Below, piece by piece: positions 1 to 8,041 of a DNA stretch of 64,000 nucleotides; position 1 is the first letter of the stretch, and each line of letters begins with the position of its first letter. The DNA is taken from positions 868,001 through 932,000 of the forward strand of contig NZ_CP034161.1 in the NCBI RefSeq assembly GCF_003860525.1, read 5' to 3'. Origin of the DNA: Epilithonimonas vandammei. Lineage in GTDB: Bacteria; Bacteroidota; Bacteroidia; Flavobacteriales; Weeksellaceae. Below the pieces are notes generated by a model. That model did not search any database, was not told the origin of the DNA, and saw only the letters and a list, made by a program, of their open reading frames with translations. Both the position numbers and the translations under genes were made by a program.

Positions 1-253
1 TTTTCGCCAACGCTTCCCGCCCGTTCAAAGGAAAAATGCGCCAACGCTCCGAACCGCTCCGAAAGAAAATTTGTAGAAAGTAGAACCAAAATGTGGATTT
101 GTGGAAAAAGCCAACGCCAAAACCCGACACCGATTTTTTCCACAACCCCACATTTTGCGACAACAACAGCGACAGTGTTTTTTTTTAACGATTGAAATTT
201 TTTGAAACGGAAGATTATTTTTTTTTCAATTGAAAAAGAAAATTTATCTTTGA
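1..253. other. Non-coding lead region with GCCAACGC repeats
   Basis: I see no gene here. The first 120 bases are much richer in G and C than the surroundings and repeat the octamer GCCAACGC three times (near 6, 42 and 110). A Bacteroidetes-type -7 box, TATCTTTG, lies at 245-252 and could drive the orphan toxin tip downstream. No RHS core reading frame is recognisable upstream of about 328. Confidence 0.4.
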
Positions 254-352
254 AAAGCGAGCAGGAGCAGAAGTTCACAGTGTAAAGCCTCGCGCGAGAA
301 AAACTGGAGTAGGCAAATCCCGAAAAATGGAGCGGGAATTATAGTTGCCGGA

Positions 353-919
353 TTGAACCACGCGATGCACTCCGGTGATATGGAACCGGATAATGGTTAT
401 GATGAAAATGGTAGGAAAATCAATGATTTAGGTGGCGATAAAACGGATTATATTCTAAGAAAAAATCCTTTTGGCGGTGATGGTTATCAGATATTAGATC
501 AAATAGATGTAAAGCACACTTATGGTCCTTTTGGAGATAGTGAAGGATATGGATATAGAAATCACTATGTAAAACAAAACTTACCAAGCCCAGCATTATA
601 CGATCCAAGTTTTGACATTATGTCAAATTATGTTGGAGGAGCTGTAGCAGGAAAAGCTTTAGGAGTTGGTTTAGGATATCTTTCGACAAGTAATAAGATT
701 GGACAATTGGCTTTCAATAGTAAATATATTGGAGGATCTAGTAAGTTATTTGGTAGAGGTTATTTAGGTTCTTTTAATGGAGCAAAAAATGGAGTTTTCA
801 ATAGAGGTACTTATAGGATAGGTTGGTCATATTACAAAGGAACTCATTATTTTCAGCCACGTATTGGACCAATGTTTGGGGCAAAACATTTAACACCTTG
901 GTTTCAATATAGACCTTAG
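353..919 (+). CDS. Orphan RHS C-terminal toxin tip (displaced cassette)
   Basis: This 188-aa frame opens with the junction sequence AGLNHAMH, which is also found just before the variable tip of the full RHS protein at 8042-15097. The frame stays open upstream to 254 but contains no RHS core, so this is a tip without its shell. The rest is rich in Gly, Tyr and aromatic residues (GGDGYQILDQ, WSYYKGTHYF, HLTPWFQYRP) and resembles no toxin fold I recognise. The TTG at 353 is the frame's formal start; an ATG four codons later (365) is as likely. It is followed 3 bases later by a probable immunity gene. Orphan tips are known in RHS loci, where recombination at the junction can swap them in; that this one is functional is not shown. 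Confidence 0.6.
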   Translation: MNHAMHSGDMEPDNGYDENGRKINDLGGDKTDYILRKNPFGGDGYQILDQIDVKHTYGPFGDSEGYGYRNHYVKQNLPSPALYDPSFDIMSNYVGGAVAGKALGVGLGYLSTSNKIGQLAFNSKYIGGSSKLFGRGYLGSFNGAKNGVFNRGTYRIGWSYYKGTHYFQPRIGPMFGAKHLTPWFQYRP

Positions 920-922
920 AAT

Positions 923-1438
923 ATGGAAATTAACCAAGAAACAATTAAGTTTTTTAAAAACAATAAAGACAAGCTGTGTAATGATTTCATTTTTAATGGG
1001 ATGGTTGCTAAGTTAGAGTTAATTGACTTTTCTATATTGGATAATTCAAAATCTCATTGGAATGAAGTTAATGAACAATCTCAAATTCATAAAGAATATA
1101 AAATAGTCATTGAATCAAAAAATGGTAATCAACTCCCTATTACATTTTTATTATGGAATTCTTTTGATAATACATATATTGGAAAAGAAAGTTATCATAT
1201 AGCAGATGATGCAACAGTAAGAAATGAAAAAGAATATCAGGAATATTCTAAATTTCTATATTATTTATTTGACTGTAACATTAAAGAGACCATTTTCTAT
1301 AAAAATAATAAAGTTGTAGGATATAATTATGAGTTTGTAAATAATGGAAATACTGTTCATAGAATCTCACATAATAAATTATTCAAAATATTCTATGATA
1401 ATAAGATTGTTAATCTATATGATTCCTGGATAAAATAG
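923..1438 (+). CDS. Probable immunity protein for the orphan RHS tip
   Basis: A 171-aa, charged, apparently cytosolic protein with no signal peptide or membrane segment. It starts 3 bases after the toxin tip stop codon, so the two are almost certainly co-transcribed and translationally close. I recognise no named family. The call rests on position: in polymorphic toxin loci the gene immediately after the tip is usually its antidote. It is very AT-rich compared with the first 120 bases of the window, fitting a transferred cassette. Confidence 0.5.
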   Translation: MEINQETIKFFKNNKDKLCNDFIFNGMVAKLELIDFSILDNSKSHWNEVNEQSQIHKEYKIVIESKNGNQLPITFLLWNSFDNTYIGKESYHIADDATVRNEKEYQEYSKFLYYLFDCNIKETIFYKNNKVVGYNYEFVNNGNTVHRISHNKLFKIFYDNKIVNLYDSWIK

Positions 1439-1456
1439 CTTTATAAAAAACCCCGC

Positions 1457-1526
1457 TGCGCAAAGTCTCCCGACTTTGAGCAATCACAAATAAACCCAAT
1501 AGCGCGGAATCGCCATCCGCGCTATT
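1457..1526. repeat. Two short palindromes after the immunity gene
   Basis: Two hairpins lie in tandem. The first has 6-bp arms CAAAGT and ACTTTG at 1461-1478. The second has perfect 11-bp arms (AATAGCGCGGA and TCCGCGCTATT, 1498-1526) around a 7-base loop. They sit between the orphan cassette and the next promoter. They could be REP-like intergenic repeats, or act as a terminator for the cassette, although neither is followed by a strong T run. Confidence 0.45.
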
Positions 1527-1577
1527 ATTCTACATATCTGCTGAAACTGCTTAAAAGCCGATAAGCTAAATTTTTTG

Positions 1578-1585
1578 TATTTTTG
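1578..1585 (+). promoter_or_regulatory. -7 promoter box of the broken prolyl oligopeptidase gene
   Basis: TATTTTTG matches the Bacteroidetes -7 consensus TAnnTTTG and lies 20 bases before the ATG at 1606. No clear -33 element was identified. Confidence 0.45.
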
Positions 1586-1605
1586 AAAACATTCAAAAGA
1601 TAAAA

Positions 1606-1902
1606 ATGAAATTCAAATCCATTATTGCAACAGCAGCCGTCGTTTTCTACACGGGTCTGCAAGCTCAATCTATGACCAGCTCTAACTATCCCAAGGCCGT
1701 AAAAGGAACTCAAGTTGATAACTATTTCGGAACTCAGGTGGCAGACCCTTACCGCGACCTGGAAAATGATTCCGAAGCCACCAAAAAATGGGTGGATGAA
1801 GAAGTGGCTTACAGCCAGAACTACCTTTCCAAAATCCCCTTCAGAGAGACAATTATAACTCATTTTAGTGAGGAGAAAAGGTACCTACGTGTTTTATCAT
1901 AA
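1606..1902 (+). pseudogene. Prolyl oligopeptidase (S9A), 5' fragment
   Basis: The first 82 or so residues match the start of secreted prolyl oligopeptidases: a signal peptide ending near LQAQS, then YPKAVKGTQVDNYFGTQV, DPYRDLEND and a VDEEVAYSQNYLSKIPFR segment. After the FR the frame leaves the family and stops 16 codons later, so the propeller and the whole Ser-Asp-His catalytic domain (over 600 residues) are missing. A decayed piece covering an overlapping and following part of such a gene is found at 31010-31215, which suggests that the intervening 29 kb was inserted here. Any product would be a short exported peptide without activity. Confidence 0.8.
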
Positions 1903-2007
1903 TATTTTCCAATATTTGTCTACTTATATCTTTCCAAGTCATAATTTACCTCTTAACTAGTACTCTATTTGTACCTTTAAATAATAACTAACTAAATGTT
2001 ATTGTTA

Positions 2008-2023
2008 GTTATTTTTGAAGAAG
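2008..2023 (+). repeat. Left copy of a 16-bp direct repeat flanking the island
   Basis: GTTATTTTTGAAGAAG is identical to 31539-31554. The two copies enclose the recombinase, both RHS loci and the mobilisation genes. A recombinase core site would look like this, but AT-rich 16-mers can also match by chance. Confidence 0.35.
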
Positions 2024-2059
2024 ATTAAAATTTGTAGCAATCTAAAGTTAGCAGATTTT

Positions 2060-2345
2060 GGAAACAATATACCTTGCAATCTTTAAGTAACAATTTTCTT
2101 AAACATAAAGGAAACAATATACTATTATTAGCACCTGAACTAGCACCTGGAAATATAAAACCCTGTAAATTAATGATTTACAGGGTTTTAAGTGGAGTTG
2201 GAGGTTTTTGAACCTAGTATATTTTAACATATCTCAAAATATGTAATATATCTATTTATCAGTATTTTAGCTATATTTGTATAAACTAATATACTTAGTT
2301 TTTATGTCTAAATATAGAAGAAGTAGCACCTAAACTGGCACCTGA
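2060..2345. promoter_or_regulatory. Candidate recombinase arm-site region
   Basis: Two kinds of direct repeat lie between the broken peptidase and the recombinase. GGAAACAATATAC occurs at 2060-2072 and 2110-2122. A 21-bp repeat built from AGCACCT units occurs at 2130-2150 and, with two mismatches in its interior, at 2325-2345, where it runs into the recombinase start codon. Paired repeats of this kind next to a tyrosine recombinase are typical of arm-type binding sites; the copy over the start could let the recombinase repress its own synthesis. Confidence 0.4.
2157..2189. terminator. Bidirectional terminator-like hairpin
   Basis: CCCTGTAAAT and ATTTACAGGG form a perfect 10-bp stem with A and T runs on either side. 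It is directly followed by GTGGAGTTGGAGG and TTTTTGAACC (2192-2214), which read on the minus strand like the 3' part of a tRNA T-arm and acceptor stem. Confidence 0.5.
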
Positions 2346-3586
2346 TGAACTACACTTTTAAACTTAAGCAACCCAATGGTACAAAGGAATCTTTGATTTA
2401 TTTCCGTTCCTTTTTCAACAATGAAAATAAGAATTTCATCTATTCTACGGGTGAGAAAATAAAACCAAGCGAATGGGATTTTGAAGGTAGGCAACCAAAT
2501 GACTTAAACGGAAGGACAAAAAAGGCAGAAATTCATCGAAGCGTCAAGATGCAGTTAGATCGCTACAGCAGTTTCTTTACAGAGATCGTTAATCGATATA
2601 AGAACATTGATGAAAAACTTACAGTCGATATTCTTAAACAAAGATTTGATGAAAAGTTTAAAAAAATTACTGTTAAAAGTGATTTCTTTAGAATTTATCA
2701 GGAGTTTTTAGATGAGAAAGAAAATGACTACACTGGGAATTCAATTTCAAACTCTACTTTGAAGCGTTACAAATGCAATAAGAACTTACTCGAAGATTTT
2801 GAAAGCAATTGTAAAGTTAAAATCAGTCTAGGTAAATTTGATGATAAACTTTATAATAAGTTTTTGAAGTATTGTATTGAAGAAAAAAAGCATTCTGCAA
2901 ATACATTACACAGAAATGTCGGTCTGCTCAAAACTTTTCTTCTTTGGGCTCTTAACAAAAAATATACTTACAATAACAATTTTATTACTTTTAAAAAACC
3001 TGCGAAATTCACTACAGATGAAATAGCTTTAAATTACGAACAAGTTGAGCTCATCTATAATTATGACTTCAGTGATAACAAAAGATTGGAAAGGGTACGT
3101 GACCTTTTTGTTTTTGGATGCACGACAGGGATGAGGTTTGGGAATTACAGCACGATTTCAAAAAGTGATGTTGATGGTAATTTCATACGAGTTATCGATT
3201 TAAAAAGTAAATCTAAAAACCTAGCAATTCCTTTAAACAGTATTTTTAAATCAATACTCGAAAAGTATGATTATAACCTGCCTAGTATTACAAATCAGAA
3301 GATGAATGAGTATATTAAGGAGGTTTTTAAAAAGCTGGAATTTACTGATGAAATAAAGAAGACTATGAAGTATGGTGATGAGTTGGTAGACCAAAAAGCT
3401 GAGTTTTGGACAAGAATTTCCTCACATACTGCAAGGAGAAGTTTCATTACTATAATGAAGAACAAACGAGTTCCGGATAAAGTATTTATGAGTTACACTG
3501 GTCATACTAGCTTAGAAGTCTTTAATGCTTATTACAGACCAAGTGAAGATGATAAGATAAACTATATGAATGAAGTTTTCAAATAA
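2345..3586 (+). CDS. Tyrosine recombinase (phage-type integrase)
   Basis: This 413-aa protein carries an N-terminal SAM-like DNA-binding region with a core-binding helix domain (about residues 115-215) and a C-terminal catalytic domain. Catalytic signatures are visible: FGCTTGMRFGNY (first Arg), HTARRSFIT (His-x-x-Arg) and TGHTSLEVFNAYYRP with the nucleophilic Tyr. It belongs with the integrases of Bacteroidetes mobile elements. It should cut and join the ends of the surrounding island. The start ATG overlaps the last bases of a 21-bp repeat, suggesting autoregulation. The partner directionality factor is probably the small HTH protein at 16129. Confidence 0.9.
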   Translation: MNYTFKLKQPNGTKESLIYFRSFFNNENKNFIYSTGEKIKPSEWDFEGRQPNDLNGRTKKAEIHRSVKMQLDRYSSFFTEIVNRYKNIDEKLTVDILKQRFDEKFKKITVKSDFFRIYQEFLDEKENDYTGNSISNSTLKRYKCNKNLLEDFESNCKVKISLGKFDDKLYNKFLKYCIEEKKHSANTLHRNVGLLKTFLLWALNKKYTYNNNFITFKKPAKFTTDEIALNYEQVELIYNYDFSDNKRLERVRDLFVFGCTTGMRFGNYSTISKSDVDGNFIRVIDLKSKSKNLAIPLNSIFKSILEKYDYNLPSITNQKMNEYIKEVFKKLEFTDEIKKTMKYGDELVDQKAEFWTRISSHTARRSFITIMKNKRVPDKVFMSYTGHTSLEVFNAYYRPSEDDKINYMNEVFK

Positions 3587-3601
3587 AAATTACTTTACAT
3601 T

Positions 3602-3994
3602 ATGGATCAAAAAAAACTTTACGGACGTTGGAATTTTTGGGAAGAATTTGTAGGCTATCCAATGATGATTTATTTATGGATAAGAAGTCAAAAAATTCAC
3701 GAAAGATTGCGAAGTAGAATTGAAAAAGCCCAACAAAAATCCTCTAAAATCGTTCTCGATGAAAAGTTGAGAAATGAATTTTTGATTAGATATGACAAGT
3801 TAGACAATTTCTTCAGTTTTCATTTCAGAGATATTGATGCATCAAGAAATCACAATTTTGAAGAAAAGATCCAATACTGTTTGGATCAATATAAAAAAGA
3901 ATCAAACAGCCTGTTAAGTTCAAGTAATCTGATGAAATTGCAGGGCAATTTTTTAAATGGTGCAGAAACTACACTTTTTCTATATTTCGCTTTA
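3602..3994 (+). pseudogene. Unknown gene, 5' part, split by IS1380
   Basis: About 130 residues starting MDQKKLYGRWNFWEEF, with a short hydrophobic patch and a helical, charged body. The last codons before the apparent stop at 4012 come from the inverted repeat of the insertion sequence, not from the gene. Joining 3602-3994 to 5398-5745 gives one continuous frame (ending FALKHKTNREISLSD across the junction), about 247 aa. It lies 15 bases after the recombinase and was probably its operon partner. I do not recognise the family. Confidence 0.7.
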
Positions 3995-5394
3995 ACCCAA
4001 ATTCCGCAATAGAAAAAAAATAGTATTTTAGTATTCTAATATCCAACTGCGTAGCAGTAGAAAAAAATAAGCGATGAAATTCGATCTATCCTTTACCAAT
4101 AAAGAGATTACGCCTTGGGGAGGAATGGTGTTTTTAAAGCAAATGTTGGACAAAATCGGCTTTAGAGAGCAAATTGAAAAATGCGAATCTTTACCTGTGT
4201 CACTTTCCAATAATTCTTATAAAAAAGAAGTTTTGCTTGAATCTTTTATTACGAGTATTTGGTGTGGCGCCAATCGTTTTTTGCACACAGAAATTACCCG
4301 TGCAGATAAGGCTCTTGGGGAAATATTTGACTGGCGGAAAACCCCTGCTCAGGACGCATATAAACGCTATTTTGGCAAGTTTACACAACACATCAACCAG
4401 CAAGTTGGGCATCATTTTTTCAGTTGGTTTTTTCAGAATTTGAACCTCAATTATTTTACGTTAGACATTGATTCATCTGTAATTACTCGATACGGAGAGC
4501 AAGAGGGAGCAAAAAAAGGCTACAATCCTAAGAAAAAAGGAAGAAACAGCCATCATCCTATCATTGCATTTGTGAACGATGTAAAGATGGTCGCTAATTT
4601 TTGGCTCAGGAGCGGTGATACTTCTTCGGCAAATAATTTTGTAGGATTTTTAGAAGAAACACTCTTAAATTTTGGGGATAAAAAAGTAGGATTAGTTCGT
4701 TTGGATAGTGGTTTTTTCCAGAAAGACATTATGGATTATCTTGAATTAAAAACACTCCAATACATCATCGCTGCAAAATTTACTCACCCCATTCAACACT
4801 TGATAGACCAGCAAGATTTTTGGATAAAAGTTGATGAGGGCATCGAAATTTGCGACAAATATTATCAAGCAAAAAACTGGGAAAAGCCAAGAAGGATAGT
4901 CATTGTAAGGCAAAAAATAGCACAACGGCCGAATGCGGCAGGCCGAATATTAAGCCTGTTTCCGGAAGATGAAATTCATAGAAATTATCGCTATTCAGCC
5001 TATATTACCAACCAAGAACAATCGGCAACAGATGTTTGGAGAACGTACCGAAACAGAGGCGATGCAGAGAATAGAATCAAGGAATTAAAGGCAGATTTTG
5101 GAGCCGAAAGTTTTAACCTTAAAGGCTTTTTCCCTACAGAAGCTGCACTTATATTTTCGATGATTGCTTATAATCTGATGTCAATTTTCAGACTGTTTGT
5201 TCTTCAAGAAAAAACGCAGAAAACATTATCTACACTACGATATAGAACCTTTGCTATTGGAGCTTATTTTGAAAAAGTAGGTGACACACTCAAACTGAAG
5301 ATTGCACTCACCAAAAAACGCAGAAAATGGTTCGTCGGAATTTGGGATTACCCCATAGACTTATCTCAAAAAATTTCAACTGCGTGATTTGGGT
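3995..5394 (+). mobile_element. IS1380-family insertion sequence
   Basis: About 1400 bp with imperfect terminal inverted repeats: AACCCAAATTCCGCAAT on the left and the complement of AACCCAAATCACGCAGT on the right. A 3-base TTA at both borders (3992-3994, 5395-5397) restores the reading frame of the disrupted gene, so the exact ends are likely within a base or two. It contains one transposase gene. Confidence 0.8.
4074..5387 (+). CDS. IS1380-family transposase
   Basis: The 437-aa protein has the family signature LDIDSSVITRYGEQEGA followed by KKGYNPKKKGRNSHHP, in which the first Asp of the DDE triad sits near residue 132. The second Asp lies in VRLDSGFF near residue 208 and the Glu in the RGDAENRIKELK region near 330. 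Length is normal for the family and no stop or shift interrupts it, so it appears intact. It catalyses cut-and-paste transposition of the element that carries it. Confidence 0.9.
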   Translation: MKFDLSFTNKEITPWGGMVFLKQMLDKIGFREQIEKCESLPVSLSNNSYKKEVLLESFITSIWCGANRFLHTEITRADKALGEIFDWRKTPAQDAYKRYFGKFTQHINQQVGHHFFSWFFQNLNLNYFTLDIDSSVITRYGEQEGAKKGYNPKKKGRNSHHPIIAFVNDVKMVANFWLRSGDTSSANNFVGFLEETLLNFGDKKVGLVRLDSGFFQKDIMDYLELKTLQYIIAAKFTHPIQHLIDQQDFWIKVDEGIEICDKYYQAKNWEKPRRIVIVRQKIAQRPNAAGRILSLFPEDEIHRNYRYSAYITNQEQSATDVWRTYRNRGDAENRIKELKADFGAESFNLKGFFPTEAALIFSMIAYNLMSIFRLFVLQEKTQKTLSTLRYRTFAIGAYFEKVGDTLKLKIALTKKRRKWFVGIWDYPIDLSQKISTA

Positions 5395-5397
5395 TTA

Positions 5398-5745
5398 AAA
5401 CATAAAACAAATAGAGAAATTAGTTTATCTGATATTATGATTGGTGATAATAGTTCAAAAATTTTCCTCGCTTTTTTAAAAGACAAAAAATTCATTGATG
5501 AAAATCACAATCTGCTTGTGGATCAGAAATCTTCATTTATAAGAATTCACCGTTTTCTAAAAGATAATCACATCATCAACCCAGATTTTCAAGATACCAC
5601 AATAATTGAGGCTATGGAAAATGAATATAATACAAATTTTGATAAAGGAACATTTTCAAGGGCGATTATTGTTAAACCGAATGATTTTGAAGGATGTATT
5701 CTTGAAGAATTGCTCCAACTTTTTGCAGATTTCGTTCGACAGTAA
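5398..5745 (+). pseudogene. Unknown gene, 3' part, split by IS1380
   Basis: About 115 residues (LKHKTNREISLSDIM to LLQLFADFVRQ) that continue the frame of the fragment at 3602. There is no start codon of its own near the beginning. Content is helical and acidic with no signal peptide. The complete ancestor was probably a small cytosolic protein co-transcribed with the recombinase; function unknown. Confidence 0.65.
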
Positions 5746-6028
5746 GGGTAATTCATAATTATAACTGATATCTGTATAATTTTCACTAAAAAATAAAATG
5801 TCATTAGTAAGAAATATAATTCAACCAAATCGTTGTAATTGATAAGGTATTTGGCCAGATCTTGAAAAGCTGACTTTGCCGATTACCAATTTATCAAAGC
5901 GATCAATATCATAAATTTGACAAGTATCTGACTAGATTGTTTCAAATACGAACAATTTTAAAAAAAAAAGTATTAAAAGATGCTAAACAATCAAAAAAAA
6001 AGTTAATTTAGAAAAAAAATATTTAACT

Positions 6029-7474
6029 ATGAAAATGAAAATTACCTCTTTCGCTTTGTTAGCAACTTCATTATTTTACTCACAGCAAATAGATACACAA
6101 ACACGTGATGATGCGGGTTCTTATGGTGCCAATTTTAAAAGTGGCTTTTTTCAGACCGAACACCCTGTTAACTATCCTACCTCCGCATCTACTGAGTGGT
6201 GGCACCTGTTGGACATAAGACATACAAACCCTAATAATATGTATGCCATGCAGTTTGCCGGAGCATTTGGAGATGAAAACTTATGGTTTAGAAAAACAAA
6301 TGATGATGCTTCAAATAGCTGGAGCAAAGTAGTTTTACAAGATCCTAACGGTAATATTGGAATTGATGGGAACTCTGGTTTTGAAAAATTTTATATTAAA
6401 GGAACCCATGAGACTGCAACTGCATTGATTCATGCAAGCAATGGATCTCAGCCCCATGCATTTTTAACATTTTGGGCTTCAGAACCAGGGTCTTCATTTA
6501 CAGGAGTTGGGATTGGCAATAATGTAAGAAATTACAATAATTCACAAACATTTACCAGAATAGGAAATAATCAAGGAGGTTCATATCTGAGATTATTAGA
6601 TAACGAAATCAATTTTAACCTGATTTCTTCTACAGGAGCAAAACAACAAACGCTGACATTAGCTTCTACGGGAAGTGTTGGAATAGGTAAAACTACAAAT
6701 CCCAGAGCAAAGGTTGATATTGCAAATAACAATGATCAGTCATTACTATTAAATTATCAAGATAAATCTGCGGTAACATTTATTCCCAACAATGGCAATA
6801 GCTGGTTTAGTATAAGCCACGGTTTAAGTAATGATTTAGCTATTTCTCAAGGAGGAAATGTTGACCACGAAAGATTAGTGACCATAAAAAATTCTGGTTA
6901 TGTTGGTATTGGAAAGAACAACCCTCTGGCAAGATTAGATGTTTTGGGAAGTATTATAGTTGGGGACAATGACAACTATTTTTCTTATAATGGAGCAGAT
7001 ATTAATCTAAAAGCAATATCCAGAGGAACAGGAGGCAGAGCATTAGTTCACGATGGTGGCAACATCCTTACTTTAAATTACGATGGCGATTTTACTGGAG
7101 GAATAAAAATAGCAGGTAGTACATTTATTAAGAATAATGGTAATGCATCATTTCAAGGAAAAATTGAGGCTAAAGAGATCAAAGTCACACAATCTCCAAC
7201 AGCAGATTTTGTTTTTGCAGACGATTATGCCCTTCCCAATTTAGACGCAGTAGAAAAACATATTAAAGAAAAAAAACATCTTCCTGAGATTGCTTCTGCA
7301 AAAGAAATGGAAAAAGATGGTGTTAATGTGGGAGAGTTTCAGATTAAACTACTACAGAAAATCGAAGAGCTTACCCTTTATTCTATAGAACAGAATAAAA
7401 TCAACAAACAGCAGGAGGATAAAATAGAACGATTGGAAAAGCTAGTTCAAGCGTTGGTTTCATCTAAAAAATAG
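6029..7474 (+). CDS. Secreted fibre-like protein, first RHS locus
   Basis: This 481-aa protein has a signal peptide ending near LFYSQQ, a knob-like N-terminal domain (WWHLLDIRH, MQFAGAFG, LWFRKT at about 55-95), a central series of GIG-containing beta segments like phage tail-fibre shafts, and a C-terminal module seen in many Bacteroidetes exoproteins (VEKHIKEKKHLPEIASAKEM, NVGEFQIKLLQKIEELTLY) ending in a coiled coil. It is the first gene of a four-gene set and ends 5 bases before the T9SS protein. The paralogue at 21831 is nearly identical in several blocks. It may bind a surface or carry the RHS particle; that role is inferred. Confidence 0.7.
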   Translation: MKMKITSFALLATSLFYSQQIDTQTRDDAGSYGANFKSGFFQTEHPVNYPTSASTEWWHLLDIRHTNPNNMYAMQFAGAFGDENLWFRKTNDDASNSWSKVVLQDPNGNIGIDGNSGFEKFYIKGTHETATALIHASNGSQPHAFLTFWASEPGSSFTGVGIGNNVRNYNNSQTFTRIGNNQGGSYLRLLDNEINFNLISSTGAKQQTLTLASTGSVGIGKTTNPRAKVDIANNNDQSLLLNYQDKSAVTFIPNNGNSWFSISHGLSNDLAISQGGNVDHERLVTIKNSGYVGIGKNNPLARLDVLGSIIVGDNDNYFSYNGADINLKAISRGTGGRALVHDGGNILTLNYDGDFTGGIKIAGSTFIKNNGNASFQGKIEAKEIKVTQSPTADFVFADDYALPNLDAVEKHIKEKKHLPEIASAKEMEKDGVNVGEFQIKLLQKIEELTLYSIEQNKINKQQEDKIERLEKLVQALVSSKK

Positions 7475-7479
7475 TCCTT

Positions 7480-7923
7480 ATGAAAAATATTTATATAATG
7501 CTGGCTTTGTTTTTTTCTATACTGGGATTTTCTCAAACAGAAATTTATTTTAAATATGATGAGGCAGGAAACCAAAGATATCGCGGTCCTGACCAGAATG
7601 GAAAGCAGGTAGAGCAAGTGCAGAATGTAGAAGAATTTTTGAACAGATCCAATGAAGACCAGTTCTGGTTAGGAATACAAATCTATCCTGTTCCAGTAAA
7701 AGATGTCCTGAACATTGTATGGAACGAGGATAACGATACATTGATAAATAACATCACGCTTTATCAGCATAGTACGATGGCATTCCTTTATCAACAGGAT
7801 AACCTTCGCAGCCTAAAAGGCCAGATTCAGATTGACATGACTTCTTATTACCCTGGAGTATATGTGCTAAACTTTCATTTGAAAGACGGCAGGGTCATGA
7901 GCCGTAATATAATTAAAGAATAA
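7480..7923 (+). CDS. Small T9SS sorting-domain protein with YDEAGNQ motif, first locus
   Basis: This 147-aa protein has a signal peptide (to about GFSQ), a short FKYDEAGNQRYRG segment that looks like a single RHS/YD-repeat strand, a variable linker, and a C-terminal type A sorting domain (IYPVPVKDVLNIVWNED onward, closing YVLNFHLKDGRVMSRNIIKE). Such a domain sends proteins through the type IX system to the cell surface or medium. The same motif and domain are kept in the paralogue at 23046, whereas the linker differs. It sits between the fibre-like gene and the giant RHS gene, so it may serve as an export or surface adaptor for them. Confidence 0.75.
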   Translation: MKNIYIMLALFFSILGFSQTEIYFKYDEAGNQRYRGPDQNGKQVEQVQNVEEFLNRSNEDQFWLGIQIYPVPVKDVLNIVWNEDNDTLINNITLYQHSTMAFLYQQDNLRSLKGQIQIDMTSYYPGVYVLNFHLKDGRVMSRNIIKE

Positions 7924-8041
7924 TTATAGAGCGCAAATCATTAGCTTAATTTTCATAATATAAAAACGAGAAAAGGTCGGCGTAACTTCAGTCCGCTAAA
8001 TTGATGTATTATACTCGCACATTCAAAAACTAATTTACCAG

